A DNA stretch of 64,000 nt from an uncultured Blautia sp. (GTDB lineage Bacteria > Bacillota > Clostridia > Lachnospirales > Lachnospiraceae). The stretch lies in contig CATXEA010000004.1 of assembly GCA_958367245.1 (NCBI GenBank), positions 1-64,000 of the forward strand, in the 5' to 3' direction. A model generated the notes under the pieces. It did no database searches. It had not been told where the DNA came from and saw only the letters and a list, made by a program, of their open reading frames with translations. Each line of letters begins with the position of its first letter. Position 1 is the first letter of the stretch. Positions 1-7,927 of the stretch are shown here, one piece after another. The position numbers were made by a program, and so were the translations under genes.

Positions 1-52
1 AACTCCCACCAAAGGTTTTGGAGACCCCTATCATACCATTTGACCAATCCCC
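1..52 (-). tRNA. tRNA-Trp (CCA), 5' part only, cut by window edge
   Basis: Read on the minus strand from position 52, the sequence begins with GGGGATT (acceptor 5' strand), a D arm, then an anticodon arm whose seven-base loop is CTCCAAA, giving anticodon CCA (Trp). The variable region and the start of the T arm follow before the window ends at base 1. The 3' acceptor strand is outside the window, so pairing of the acceptor stem cannot be verified. The anticodon stem contains two G-T pairs. A near-perfect promoter lies just upstream. Confidence 0.75.
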
Positions 53-71
53 TATATTCGCTACTGTTTGA

Positions 72-100
72 ATTATACATTCAAAAGATACTATTGTCAA
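72..100 (-). promoter_or_regulatory. promoter of the tRNA-Trp gene
   Basis: On the minus strand TTGACA (100-95) and TATAAT (77-72) are separated by exactly 17 bp and sit about 20 bp before the tRNA 5' end. Both hexamers match the housekeeping sigma consensus perfectly. Confidence 0.8.
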
Positions 101-212
101 GATGTGTCTTGAAATTTTTTGAAAAAATCTCAGGTAGGTATGTAACTTTTGGGTTTTTAAAGTGTTATATTTATAGAAACACAGTTAAGAAGCAAAAGGA
201 AGGAGGGCACCT

Positions 213-701
213 GTGGAAAAAGAAATGCTTCAGATGTTTTATCAGCGTTATTCCAGAGAGATTTATCTTTATTTATATTTGCTTTGCAAAAGCCATGAGA
301 CAGCAGAGGATTTGATGCAGGAGGTTTTCCTCAAGGCGCTTCTTTCCTTTGAGGAGGGCAACTTGAGAGCCTGGTTGTATAAGGTGGCGCGCAATACCTG
401 TTTTAATCATCTAAGGCAAAGAAAACGAGAGACAAATCTGGATGACGCACAGAAACTGGAAAGTGGACATTCTCCGATAGAGTTATATTTACAGGACGAG
501 AAGAATCGAATACTGTATCAGGGGATGATGACTCTCCCCCGGAGACAGAGAGAGATTCTGGAGCTGTATTATTTCTCAGAAATGAGTTTTAAGGAAATAG
601 CGGTCCTTTTACAGTTGACTCCTGAGAATGTACGGGTGCTGGCTCATCGAGGAAAAAAGGCACTGAAAATGTATATGGAGGTGAATGGTTATGACGTATA
701 G
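213..701 (+). CDS. ECF-type RNA polymerase sigma factor
   Basis: A 162-residue sigma-70 family factor of the extracytoplasmic-function size class. Region 2 spans about residues 9-46 (FYQRYSREIY, then the acidic AEDLMQEVFLKAL helix that contacts core polymerase and the -10 element). Region 4 spans about 107-150, with an LPRRQREILELYY helix and a SFKEIAVLLQLTPENVRVL helix-turn-helix for -35 recognition. GTG at 213 is chosen because an AGGAGGG ribosome binding site lies at 201-207. The gene overlaps the next one, a membrane protein that looks like its anti-sigma factor, so the pair probably forms a surface-signal switch. The signal and target promoters are unknown. Confidence 0.9.
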   Translation: MEKEMLQMFYQRYSREIYLYLYLLCKSHETAEDLMQEVFLKALLSFEEGNLRAWLYKVARNTCFNHLRQRKRETNLDDAQKLESGHSPIELYLQDEKNRILYQGMMTLPRRQREILELYYFSEMSFKEIAVLLQLTPENVRVLAHRGKKALKMYMEVNGYDV

Positions 702-2001
702 GGAAAAACTGGAGAATTACAGGAAAAAACTTCTTTCCGAGAAAGAAATGGAAGAGGTGAAAGAAGAAATAGAAAAAGTGGATGCCATCAATGATTATCT
801 GGCAGATTGTCTGGAAGAGGAATTGGATTTTGCGGAAAATCTGCCTGAGAAAAAAGCTTCGGACCGGGAAACTCAGGAAGAGGCCGTAAGTTTCGAAAAA
901 TATGTAAAGAAATCCATACGCCGTGTATATGTAAAATTATCTATGGCAACAGGAGCTGTACTTCTGGCGATACTTTTATTTATTCAGTTTGGACTTTCTC
1001 CGCTGATGGATTCCATGTATTATGATCCGACAGAACAGATAGAAGAGGTTTCAGAAGATGGACAAAGAGCAGGTATTTATAATAGAATGAGTATGGATTA
1101 CATGATTTATTCAGAATTAATGATGCCATATAAAAATGATATCATTGTACAGGCTTTTCCGCAGGGATACGGCAATTACGCAGTGACAATGAACCCGCTT
1201 GCAACATATGGAACAAGGCAGTCTCAGGGAGCAGTTGGACAGATTCGAAAGGGAAAGCTGGAAATGTATACTTCAAACTATCTGGACATGCCTCCGGCAA
1301 ACTATTTCGCCTGCTGTGGTATGGACTATAAGTCAGAGAAGGACTATGAAACCCAGCTAAAAGAAATGTCAGAGGAAGTACATGTAGACGAGGATGGTAA
1401 TGAATATTGGAAGAAATACTGGTATTATGATAGTCCGGAAGCTTCTCTTGAGGAGGTAAAAAGCCTGGATGATGATAAAAAATATATTGCATATGTTTCG
1501 TTTAACAGGGATTTGAACTTTCAGGAGACAACGGCCCTTATGGATGGTTTCAGTCTTGATGGGATAACAGCGGGAGACGCGTGGCTGGTTTTTAGAAACT
1601 GTAAAGAAAATACCATGCCATTTGGAGTTTCAGGTCATAACCATGAGGTGTCGCTTATGAAGATGCCTAAAGCATATAACGAAAAATATCCATATCTTTC
1701 TATATTTACCGGATTTGAAGAGCATAATTATGAAGAGTATCTGGCAATGAGAAGAAATGAAGAGATTATGACACAGCATATACTTAGTATGTGCGGATAT
1801 ATGGATGATCAGGATAAATTTACAGAAATGATGAATATTAACGGCAGGTTAAATGATCAGATGTTTGGTATTTACAGAGATTATGTCACAGAGCATGGAT
1901 TAAACTACTATGGAATGGTATGCACGGCGACAAAGGCAGATATGCTGAAAATGATGAACAATGAAGACATACTGGGTATTGTTCCAAAAGAGTGGAATTA
2001 A
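691..2001 (+). CDS. membrane-anchored anti-sigma factor (Sigma_reg_N/C-like)
   Basis: A protein of about 436 residues with an N-terminal cytoplasmic part rich in charged residues, one transmembrane helix near residues 82-104 (ATGAVLLAILLFIQFGL) and a large extracytoplasmic part. This layout, together with overlap with an ECF sigma gene, matches anti-sigma regulators of the Sigma_reg_N/Sigma_reg_C type found in Firmicutes. By inference it holds the sigma factor at the membrane until an envelope signal is sensed. An in-frame ATG lies at 685, but the GGAGGTG motif at 677-683 is only 3 nt from it and better spaced for the ATG at 691. The gene ends at a strong dyad terminator. Confidence 0.75.
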   Translation: MTYREKLENYRKKLLSEKEMEEVKEEIEKVDAINDYLADCLEEELDFAENLPEKKASDRETQEEAVSFEKYVKKSIRRVYVKLSMATGAVLLAILLFIQFGLSPLMDSMYYDPTEQIEEVSEDGQRAGIYNRMSMDYMIYSELMMPYKNDIIVQAFPQGYGNYAVTMNPLATYGTRQSQGAVGQIRKGKLEMYTSNYLDMPPANYFACCGMDYKSEKDYETQLKEMSEEVHVDEDGNEYWKKYWYYDSPEASLEEVKSLDDDKKYIAYVSFNRDLNFQETTALMDGFSLDGITAGDAWLVFRNCKENTMPFGVSGHNHEVSLMKMPKAYNEKYPYLSIFTGFEEHNYEEYLAMRRNEEIMTQHILSMCGYMDDQDKFTEMMNINGRLNDQMFGIYRDYVTEHGLNYYGMVCTATKADMLKMMNNEDILGIVPKEWN

Positions 2002-2016
2002 ACAATTCTCTATGCT

Positions 2017-2057
2017 GGAGATTTGGCGCTAATTCATAGCGCCAAATCTCCTTTTCT
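2017..2057 (+). terminator. perfect 14-bp hairpin and T-rich tract after the anti-sigma gene
   Basis: GGAGATTTGGCGCT (2017-2030) pairs perfectly with AGCGCCAAATCTCC (2038-2051) across a 7-nt loop and is followed by TTTTCTATTT. It can terminate the sigma operon. The same dyad contains the presumed activator site for the PTS operon downstream, so it probably has two jobs. Confidence 0.7.
2022..2046. promoter_or_regulatory. palindromic activator site 1 of the PTS regulon
   Basis: TTTGGCG (2022-2028), 11 bp, CGCCAAA (2040-2046). The 3' half ends exactly 16 bp before the -35 box. A second copy with identical half-sites, spacer length and distance to -35 lies at 7311-7335 before the EIIA gene. The position upstream of -35 fits an activator, and the PRD regulator encoded between the two sites is the natural candidate. 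The protein-site link is inference. Confidence 0.75.
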
Positions 2058-2062
2058 ATTTA

Positions 2063-2092
2063 TTGAAATTACCGGAAATCATTGGTTATAAT
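2063..2092 (+). promoter_or_regulatory. promoter of the mtlA unit
   Basis: TTGAAA (2063-2068) and TATAAT (2087-2092) with an 18-bp spacer, directly downstream of the palindromic site. The transcript would carry a purine-rich leader of about 90 nt before mtlA. Confidence 0.75.
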
Positions 2093-2189
2093 AAAGCCAT
2101 CAACAGGAGATTGATTGGCCAGTCATACCTCTCACGGACGAAAAAAGAAAACTGAAAGAAAAAGAAAGAAAAGAAGAGGTGTGAAATCA

Positions 2190-3566
2190 ATGAAAGAAAA
2201 AGTTCAGCTTTTCGGAAGATTTTTGAGCGGAATGGTAATGCCCAATATCGGCGCCTTTATTGCATGGGGACTGATTACAGCGTTGTTTATTGAAACAGGG
2301 TGGCTTCCCAACGGAAGATTTGCGCAGCTTGTAGGACCGATGTCCTCTATGCTTCTGCCCCTTTTGATTGCTTACACAGGAGGATGTGCAGTTGCCGGAC
2401 AGAGGGGAGGCGTAATCGGAGCGATTGCGACAATGGGTGTAATTGTCGGCTCTGACGTTCCGATGTTTATCGGCGCAATGATCGTAGGCCCGCTTGCAGC
2501 ATGGGTGATCAAAAAATTTGATAAACTTGTGGAGGAAAGAATAAAAGCCGGATTTGAGATGCTGGTAAACAATTTTTCCCTTGGGATTATCGGAGCTTTG
2601 CTCTGCCTTGTGGCAATGGTGGGAATTACTCCCCTTGTAAATGTACTTAACAGTTTGATGGAAGCCGGAGTAGGATTCTTTGTGGAACATGGCTTACTTC
2701 CTTTGACAAGTGTGTTTATTGAACCTGCGAAGGTACTCTTCCTCAATAATGCAATCAATCACGGTATTTTATCACCAATGGGAATCAAGCAGGTGGAGGA
2801 AATCGGAAAATCCGTCTTTTTCCTTCTGGAAGCAAATCCGGGACCCGGACTGGGTATTCTTCTTGCATACTGTATTGCAGGAAAAGGCAGTGCGAAGAGT
2901 TCTGCTCCCGGAGCAGTAATTATTCATTTCCTTGGCGGAATCCACGAAATCTACTTCCCGTATATTTTAATGAATCCCCTTCTGATTCTTGCAGTTATGG
3001 CGGGCGGCGCATGCGGTGTGTTTACATTCAATCTGTTAGGCGCAGGTCTTACAGCTCCTGCTTCACCCGGAAGTATTCTGGCAATCTTGGCAATGGCAGA
3101 GCGTCACAGTTATTTGGGAATTATTCTTGGGGTACTGATTTCCACAGCCGTATCTTTCCTGATCGCAATACCGATTCTGAAATTTATGGGAAAAGATACA
3201 AGCCTTGAAGAAGCGCAGCAGAAAAAAGACGCAATGAAAAAACAGGCGAAGGGAATTGCAGAAACAACAGTTCCCACAGCGGGTAAAATCAGTAAAATTG
3301 CGTTTGCCTGCGATGCGGGAATGGGCTCCAGCGCAATGGGAGCAACTGTATTGAAGAAAAAAATGGCGGCAGCAGGAATTGAAGGAATTGAAGTTATTCA
3401 CACTCCTGTGTCTTCCATTCCGGCAGATGTACAGATTGTTGTGACACATGAAAGTCTTGGAGAGCGCGCGAGACACAGTAATGCCGGCGCAAGAGTCATT
3501 ACTATTACCAACTTTATGGCAGCTCCTCAGTACGATGTGCTTGTAGAGGAATTAAAAAATAATTGA
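2190..3566 (+). CDS. mtlA: PTS mannitol-type permease, EIICB
   Basis: Membrane permease and phosphotransfer subunit that imports a hexitol, most likely mannitol, and phosphorylates it. The EIIC part carries the MtlA signatures NNAINHG, EANPGPGLGILLAY and GGIHEIYFPY; the EIIB part has the phosphocysteine loop CDAGMGSSAMGA with Cys374. Similarity to E. coli MtlA runs over the full EIICB length, but the EIIA domain is missing and is supplied by the separate gene at 7.4 kb. ATG 2190 is chosen over an upstream in-frame TTG at 2115, because the added 25 residues would be a Lys/Arg-rich low-complexity run, MKEKVQLFGRFLSG matches the family N-terminus, and AGAGGTG precedes it. First gene of the unit containing a second EIICB and the regulator. 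Confidence 0.93.
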   Translation: MKEKVQLFGRFLSGMVMPNIGAFIAWGLITALFIETGWLPNGRFAQLVGPMSSMLLPLLIAYTGGCAVAGQRGGVIGAIATMGVIVGSDVPMFIGAMIVGPLAAWVIKKFDKLVEERIKAGFEMLVNNFSLGIIGALLCLVAMVGITPLVNVLNSLMEAGVGFFVEHGLLPLTSVFIEPAKVLFLNNAINHGILSPMGIKQVEEIGKSVFFLLEANPGPGLGILLAYCIAGKGSAKSSAPGAVIIHFLGGIHEIYFPYILMNPLLILAVMAGGACGVFTFNLLGAGLTAPASPGSILAILAMAERHSYLGIILGVLISTAVSFLIAIPILKFMGKDTSLEEAQQKKDAMKKQAKGIAETTVPTAGKISKIAFACDAGMGSSAMGATVLKKKMAAAGIEGIEVIHTPVSSIPADVQIVVTHESLGERARHSNAGARVITITNFMAAPQYDVLVEELKNN

Positions 3567-3669
3567 GAGACAAAGGAAAGACACAGGTTGCGTGGTATTT
3601 CACAGGATGTTATTATGTAAATAATAAAAATCCGATGGTATTACGATGACAGCAGCCATGCTTTATGGA

Positions 3670-3697
3670 GGAGTCCGGCTTGCCGGACTCCTTTTGC
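3670..3697 (+). terminator. intercistronic hairpin between the two EIICB genes
   Basis: GGAGTCCGGC (3670-3679), a 2-nt loop, GCCGGACTCC (3682-3691), then TTTT. It would attenuate or end mtlA transcripts and lower expression of the second EIICB and the regulator relative to mtlA. Confidence 0.75.
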
Positions 3698-3734
3698 AGG
3701 TATTTCATGCTGAAAACGACAAAGGGGGACGTAA

Positions 3735-5126
3735 ATGACGGAAAAAATACGAAGGGCAGGGAAATTTTACAGCTCTGTGATTATGGGGAATATCGGTGTT
3801 TTTATGTTTATCGGATTGCTGTCCGTAATCTTTAACAGGAACGGCTGGTTTCCCAATGAAGAACTTTACGAGATTTCACAGTTTGTTTATACAATAATTC
3901 TTCCGGTTTGTATTGCCTGTTCAGGAGGCGAGCGTATCAGCGGAAAACAGGGTGGAATATTGGCGGTTTTGGCAGTGTCGGGAATGCTTTGTGCAGATGA
4001 TTCGCTGGGACTTCTTGCAGGAATGGCAGCAGGTCCGGCGGCAGGTTTTATCTGGAAATATATATGGGGATTTCTGGAGAGAAAGGTTCCCTCCAGTATA
4101 CAAATGTTGATGAGAAATCTTGCAGCCGGTGTGATCGGAGGAGGGCTTGCGGCTCTTGGATTCTATTTTCTGACGCCGTTTTTCTGGGCAGTGGAGAATG
4201 GAATCGCTCTTTTTATTCATGGACTTCTTAACAGGAATCTGACAGGGCTTCTCAATCTTATGATTGAGCCTGCCAAGGTATTTTTCCTTAATAATATCCT
4301 GAATCACGGAATCCTGGTACCTCTTGCCATGAGTGAATTAAAAACAGCAGAAAGCTCTGTGCTCTTTCTTCTGGAGGCAAACCCCGGACCGGGGCTTGGA
4401 ATGTTGGCTGCGCTTTATTTTTATGAGAAAAAAGAAAAATACCTGTCTGCTCTTGCAGCTCACGGAGCAGGAGGGATTCACGAGGTTTATTTCCCTTTTG
4501 TGCTGTCGGATTTACGGCTGCTTCTTCCATTGATTATATCAGGGGTTACAGGCGCCGTATGGTTTGACATTTTTAATGCGGGATTAAATGCTCCGGTTTC
4601 TCCGGGAAGCATTGTTACAATTCTTGTTATGGCAGGAAAGAAAAATATAATTCCCGTATTTTTCGGGATTCTTCTGTCTGCTGCGGTTTCTTTTGGGGGA
4701 AGTATCCTGATTCTGGTATGGCATAAAAAAAGGAACGCAGGGCAAAAAATACGGGATATGGAAAAAAGCGGAGAGAAAATGGGAAATATCTCACAGAATG
4801 CAGAAGAAAAAATAAAGAAGGAGGAGGCAAAAATGCCGATAAATAAAATCGGATTCGTATGCGACGCAGGAGTTGGTTCAAGTGCTATGGGCGCTGCGAT
4901 TTTTCGAAGAAAGCTTCATCAGAATAACATAGAAGGCATGGAAGTACAGCCGTATGCTGCGGACAGCATTCCCGAAAACCTTGACCTTATTGTTTGTCAG
5001 AAGGATTTTTTCCAGCTTCTTCCACAGGAACAGAAAGAAAAGGAAATTTTTACAGTGGATAATTTCGTGTCAGCTCAGGCATATGACGGTCTTGTGAAAC
5101 TGGTAGAGGAACGGAGGCGGTTATGA
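3735..5126 (+). CDS. second PTS mannitol-type permease, EIICB paralogue
   Basis: A 463-residue paralogue of the preceding permease with the same architecture. It keeps the EIIC motifs NNILNHG, EANPGPGLGML and GGIHEVYFPF and the EIIB loop CDAGVGSSAMGA with Cys376, so it should be active. It is clearly more diverged than its neighbour from E. coli MtlA, with different flanking residues and a charged linker (around residues 335-365) between EIIC and EIIB. No second EIIA is present, so both permeases probably share the EIIA at 7.4 kb. It may transport a related hexitol with another affinity or act as a substrate-sensing partner of the regulator. The start has a good AAAGGGGG site and the stop overlaps the regulator start by 4 bp. 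Confidence 0.9.
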   Translation: MTEKIRRAGKFYSSVIMGNIGVFMFIGLLSVIFNRNGWFPNEELYEISQFVYTIILPVCIACSGGERISGKQGGILAVLAVSGMLCADDSLGLLAGMAAGPAAGFIWKYIWGFLERKVPSSIQMLMRNLAAGVIGGGLAALGFYFLTPFFWAVENGIALFIHGLLNRNLTGLLNLMIEPAKVFFLNNILNHGILVPLAMSELKTAESSVLFLLEANPGPGLGMLAALYFYEKKEKYLSALAAHGAGGIHEVYFPFVLSDLRLLLPLIISGVTGAVWFDIFNAGLNAPVSPGSIVTILVMAGKKNIIPVFFGILLSAAVSFGGSILILVWHKKRNAGQKIRDMEKSGEKMGNISQNAEEKIKKEEAKMPINKIGFVCDAGVGSSAMGAAIFRRKLHQNNIEGMEVQPYAADSIPENLDLIVCQKDFFQLLPQEQKEKEIFTVDNFVSAQAYDGLVKLVEERRRL

Positions 5127-7216
5127 GCGGATTTACACCGAGAACCAGACAGATTCTGAGCGTGATGCTGAAAGAAGACTGTAAGATGTCTGTGAAAAGT
5201 CTGGCAGAGAAAGCGGAAATCAGCAAGAGGACGGTACAGCGTGAGCTGGAGTATCTGAATGCTGATCTGAAACCATATGGAATTTCCCTGATGTCCAGAA
5301 CAGGAGTGGGAATCTGGCTGGAGGGAACTGAAGAAAAAAAGGAAGCTCTTCTGGCTGATATTACATCCGGCGATAACTATGATATGGGCAACAGGGAGGA
5401 CAGAAGAAAGCGCCTTGTGCTTGAAATACTGAAAGATAAAGGATTGAAGAAACTGTTTTATTACAGCAGTAAATTTAAAGTCAGCGAGGCTACAATAAGC
5501 GGTGACCTTGAGGCAGTAGAAGGATGGCTCAATCGCTGCGGACTTACCATTGTAAGAAAGCCGGGAAGCGGCATATCCATTGGAGGCAGCGAGGAGAATT
5601 ACAGGAAAGCAATTCGCGTTTTTATCAACGAAAACATAGATACCAGTATGCTGCGCGAGGCTTATGAAAGCGACCGCACACTGGAGGAGGACAGCGAGAA
5701 GCTTCAGAGGAGCAGCATTGGACAAATTTTAAACGATGATATTCTCAGGCGTGTGGTGAGCTGTATTATGGGAATGAATGATGCCAGTGTGATGACTTTA
5801 ACGGAAAACTCCTATATAGGTCTTGTTATTCATATTACAATTGCCATTAACCGCATTCTCAAACACGAGACCATAGATGCAGACTCGAAATGGGCGGAAA
5901 ATCAGGAAAACGATGAGGAATACCGTCTGGCAAAGCGTATCGTGGAAGCGCTGGAGGAGGAATTTGAGATTGAGATACCGGCTCTTGAAACGTCCTATAT
6001 CTGTCTCCATATCAAAGGGGCAAAGCACGAAAAAATCCGCTGGAACGGGGAAAAAACTGTAGAAATGGAGAATCGGGAACTGCAGAAGCTGGTAAATGAA
6101 ATGATAGATGCTTTTGATGAAAAATCTGCTTTCATGCTGAAGCAGGACGAGGAATTTATTCAGGGGCTTCTCGCCCATCTGCAGCCGACTCTGATTCGGA
6201 TTGCATATGATATGCAGATATCCAATCCTGTTCTGGAAGAGATAAAAAGAGACTATTCAACTGTTTATAAAAAGTGTGAACAGGTATCTGATGTATTAAA
6301 AAAATGGCTGGGAAAGGAGATTCCGGATACAGAAACAGGTTTTCTTGCCGTGCATTTCGGCGCTGCTGTGGTACGTATGGAAGGCAGAAAAGAAAATATC
6401 CGGAAAGTAAGCGTAGGAGTGGTCTGCTCCAGCGGAATCGGTATTTCACGGCTGATGTCTACGAAGCTTGAAAAGGTATTCCGTGACAGAATCGAGCTTA
6501 CCACTTATGGAAAAAATGACCTGACTCCGTATATTATGGGAAAAACAGATTTTTTTGTATCAAGTATTTCTCTGGAACAGCTTGAGGCTCCGGTAATCTT
6601 TGTAAATCCTCTCCTCAATGAAGAGGACATGGAGGCTGTGCGCAGAAAGGTTTATGAATATGAGCGCCTTCCCAAAAAGCAGGAGGAGACGCCGCTCTCC
6701 ATAGAGATGGAGGAGATTAATGTTCTGGCTGCTCATATCAATGCGGTCATCAAATATATGGATGTACTCAAAGTAGAGGAAAACATCACGTTTGACGGGC
6801 TTTTAAGCGCAGTTGGGGAAGCGCTTTCTCCATATAAGGACCGTGGGGAAATGATACAGAAGGATATACGAAAGAGAGAAGAAATTGCCAGTCAGATATT
6901 CGTAGAATTCGGGTTTGCTCTTTTTCATACAAGGACAAAAGGAGTGGTGCGTCCAAGCTTTACTGTTTGCATGACAAAAGACCTGACTCCCTTTTCAGAC
7001 CCGTATTTTAAGCAGATTCCGGTGGCGTTTGTCATGCTGATGCCCATAGACGAGGCAGTTAAGATTAACAGTGAGATTCTTGGGTATATCAGTACCATGC
7101 TGATTGAAAATTTTGAGTTCATGGACATTGTACTTACCGGAGAGAAAGAGAAAATCCGTACAGCTCTTTCTGCGGAGCTGAAGAAATTCTTTGCCAAATA
7201 TATATCGAAAATCTGA
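5123..7216 (+). CDS. mtlR: PRD-domain transcriptional activator, MtlR-like
   Basis: A 697-residue BglG/MtlR-type regulator controlled by PTS phosphorylation. Domains in order: DeoR/Mga-type helix-turn-helix DNA-binding region in the first ~130 residues (SVKSLAEKAEISKRTVQRELEYL), two PTS regulation domains at about 185-405 with histidines in VIHITIAINR, YICLHIKG, LAHLQPTLIR and AVHFGAA, an EIIB-like domain with Cys435 (VGVVCSSGIG) and an EIIA-like domain with His602 (FGFALFHTRT). It overlaps the upstream permease gene by 4 bp, implying translational coupling. The DNA-binding head rather than an RNA-binding CAT domain means it should act on promoters, and the two TTTGGCG-N11-CGCCAAA palindromes flanking this unit are likely targets. 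Confidence 0.9.
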   Translation: MSGFTPRTRQILSVMLKEDCKMSVKSLAEKAEISKRTVQRELEYLNADLKPYGISLMSRTGVGIWLEGTEEKKEALLADITSGDNYDMGNREDRRKRLVLEILKDKGLKKLFYYSSKFKVSEATISGDLEAVEGWLNRCGLTIVRKPGSGISIGGSEENYRKAIRVFINENIDTSMLREAYESDRTLEEDSEKLQRSSIGQILNDDILRRVVSCIMGMNDASVMTLTENSYIGLVIHITIAINRILKHETIDADSKWAENQENDEEYRLAKRIVEALEEEFEIEIPALETSYICLHIKGAKHEKIRWNGEKTVEMENRELQKLVNEMIDAFDEKSAFMLKQDEEFIQGLLAHLQPTLIRIAYDMQISNPVLEEIKRDYSTVYKKCEQVSDVLKKWLGKEIPDTETGFLAVHFGAAVVRMEGRKENIRKVSVGVVCSSGIGISRLMSTKLEKVFRDRIELTTYGKNDLTPYIMGKTDFFVSSISLEQLEAPVIFVNPLLNEEDMEAVRRKVYEYERLPKKQEETPLSIEMEEINVLAAHINAVIKYMDVLKVEENITFDGLLSAVGEALSPYKDRGEMIQKDIRKREEIASQIFVEFGFALFHTRTKGVVRPSFTVCMTKDLTPFSDPYFKQIPVAFVMLMPIDEAVKINSEILGYISTMLIENFEFMDIVLTGEKEKIRTALSAELKKFFAKYISKI

Positions 7217-7226
7217 GAAAAAAGAG

Positions 7227-7259
7227 GAACATTCCAATGGCCGGAATGTTCTTTTTTTT
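7227..7259 (+). terminator. terminator after the PRD regulator
   Basis: GAACATTCC (7227-7235) pairs with GGAATGTTC (7243-7251) and is followed by eight Ts. Confidence 0.9.
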
Positions 7260-7310
7260 GCCCTTTTTGTAAAGAAAGGAATGCAGCCATACAGATTCTT
7301 TTAAGGCAGT

Positions 7311-7335
7311 TTTGGCGCTATCTGATGACGCCAAA
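7311..7335. promoter_or_regulatory. palindromic activator site 2 of the PTS regulon
   Basis: TTTGGCG (7311-7317), 11 bp, CGCCAAA (7329-7335), ending exactly 16 bp before the -35 box, as in site 1 at 2022-2046. Here the surrounding dyad is not extended and no T-run follows directly, which argues that the conserved part is a protein site and not just a terminator. Confidence 0.8.
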
Positions 7336-7351
7336 TCCCATCTTCTTTAAG

Positions 7352-7380
7352 TTGAAAATATACTTTCCGGAACATATAAT
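7352..7380 (+). promoter_or_regulatory. promoter of the EIIA-kinase-dehydrogenase-HPr unit
   Basis: TTGAAA (7352-7357), 17 bp, TATAAT (7375-7380). Same hexamers as the mtlA promoter. Confidence 0.8.
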
Positions 7381-7433
7381 AAAATCATAAAGAACAGCGG
7401 ATGAATCAAAAATGTTATAAGGAGGAAAAGATT

Positions 7434-7901
7434 ATGTTTTTTGGAAAGAAAAAAGAAAAGGCAGCGGCGGAAACAAAAAAAGAACTCTTATATAGAGAAA
7501 ATATCAAAGTAGGATGCAAGGCTGACACAAAGGAAAATGTAATCCGACAGGTAGGACAGATGCTTGTGAACAGCGGATATGTAGACCAGCCTTATGTGGA
7601 TGCTATGTTGGAAAGGGAGAAATCATTTTCTACATATATGGGAAATGCCCTTGCGCTTCCTCACGGTGTGGAAGCGGCAAAAAAAGAGATCAAAGCATCC
7701 GGAATCGCAGTTATGGTATTTCCTGAAGGAACACAGTGGGACGATGAGGTTGTCAAAATTGTTATAGGAATTGCGGGCGTAGGAGAAGAGCATCTTCAAA
7801 TCCTCGGAGTTATTGCAGACAGGATGCTTTCCCCGGAAGCTGTGGAAGAAATCGTAAATGGAGATGAAGAGACAGTATACCGTATGCTGGCAGAAAAATA
7901 G
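7434..7901 (+). CDS. mtlF: PTS mannitol-type EIIA
   Basis: A 155-residue cytoplasmic EIIA of the mannitol/fructose class that carries phosphate from HPr to the EIIB domains of the permeases. The active-site histidine is His77 in ALALPHGVEA, and the sequence aligns with the EIIA domain at the C-terminus of E. coli MtlA (VDQPYVDAMLEREKSF..., QWDDEVVKIVIGIAG). The first ~22 residues (MFFGKKKEKAAAETKKE) are a Lys-rich extension. ATG 7434 is used, not the in-frame ATG at 7401, because AAGGAGG sits directly before it. First gene of the second PTS unit. Confidence 0.93.
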   Translation: MFFGKKKEKAAAETKKELLYRENIKVGCKADTKENVIRQVGQMLVNSGYVDQPYVDAMLEREKSFSTYMGNALALPHGVEAAKKEIKASGIAVMVFPEGTQWDDEVVKIVIGIAGVGEEHLQILGVIADRMLSPEAVEEIVNGDEETVYRMLAEK

Positions 7902-7927
7902 GAATATAAAAAGAAAGGGGCGACAAA

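Noticed and set aside
40..315. 91-codon open frame at the left end
   Set aside because: It has no ribosome binding site, overlaps the sigma factor gene in another frame, and its amino-acid composition is not protein-like.
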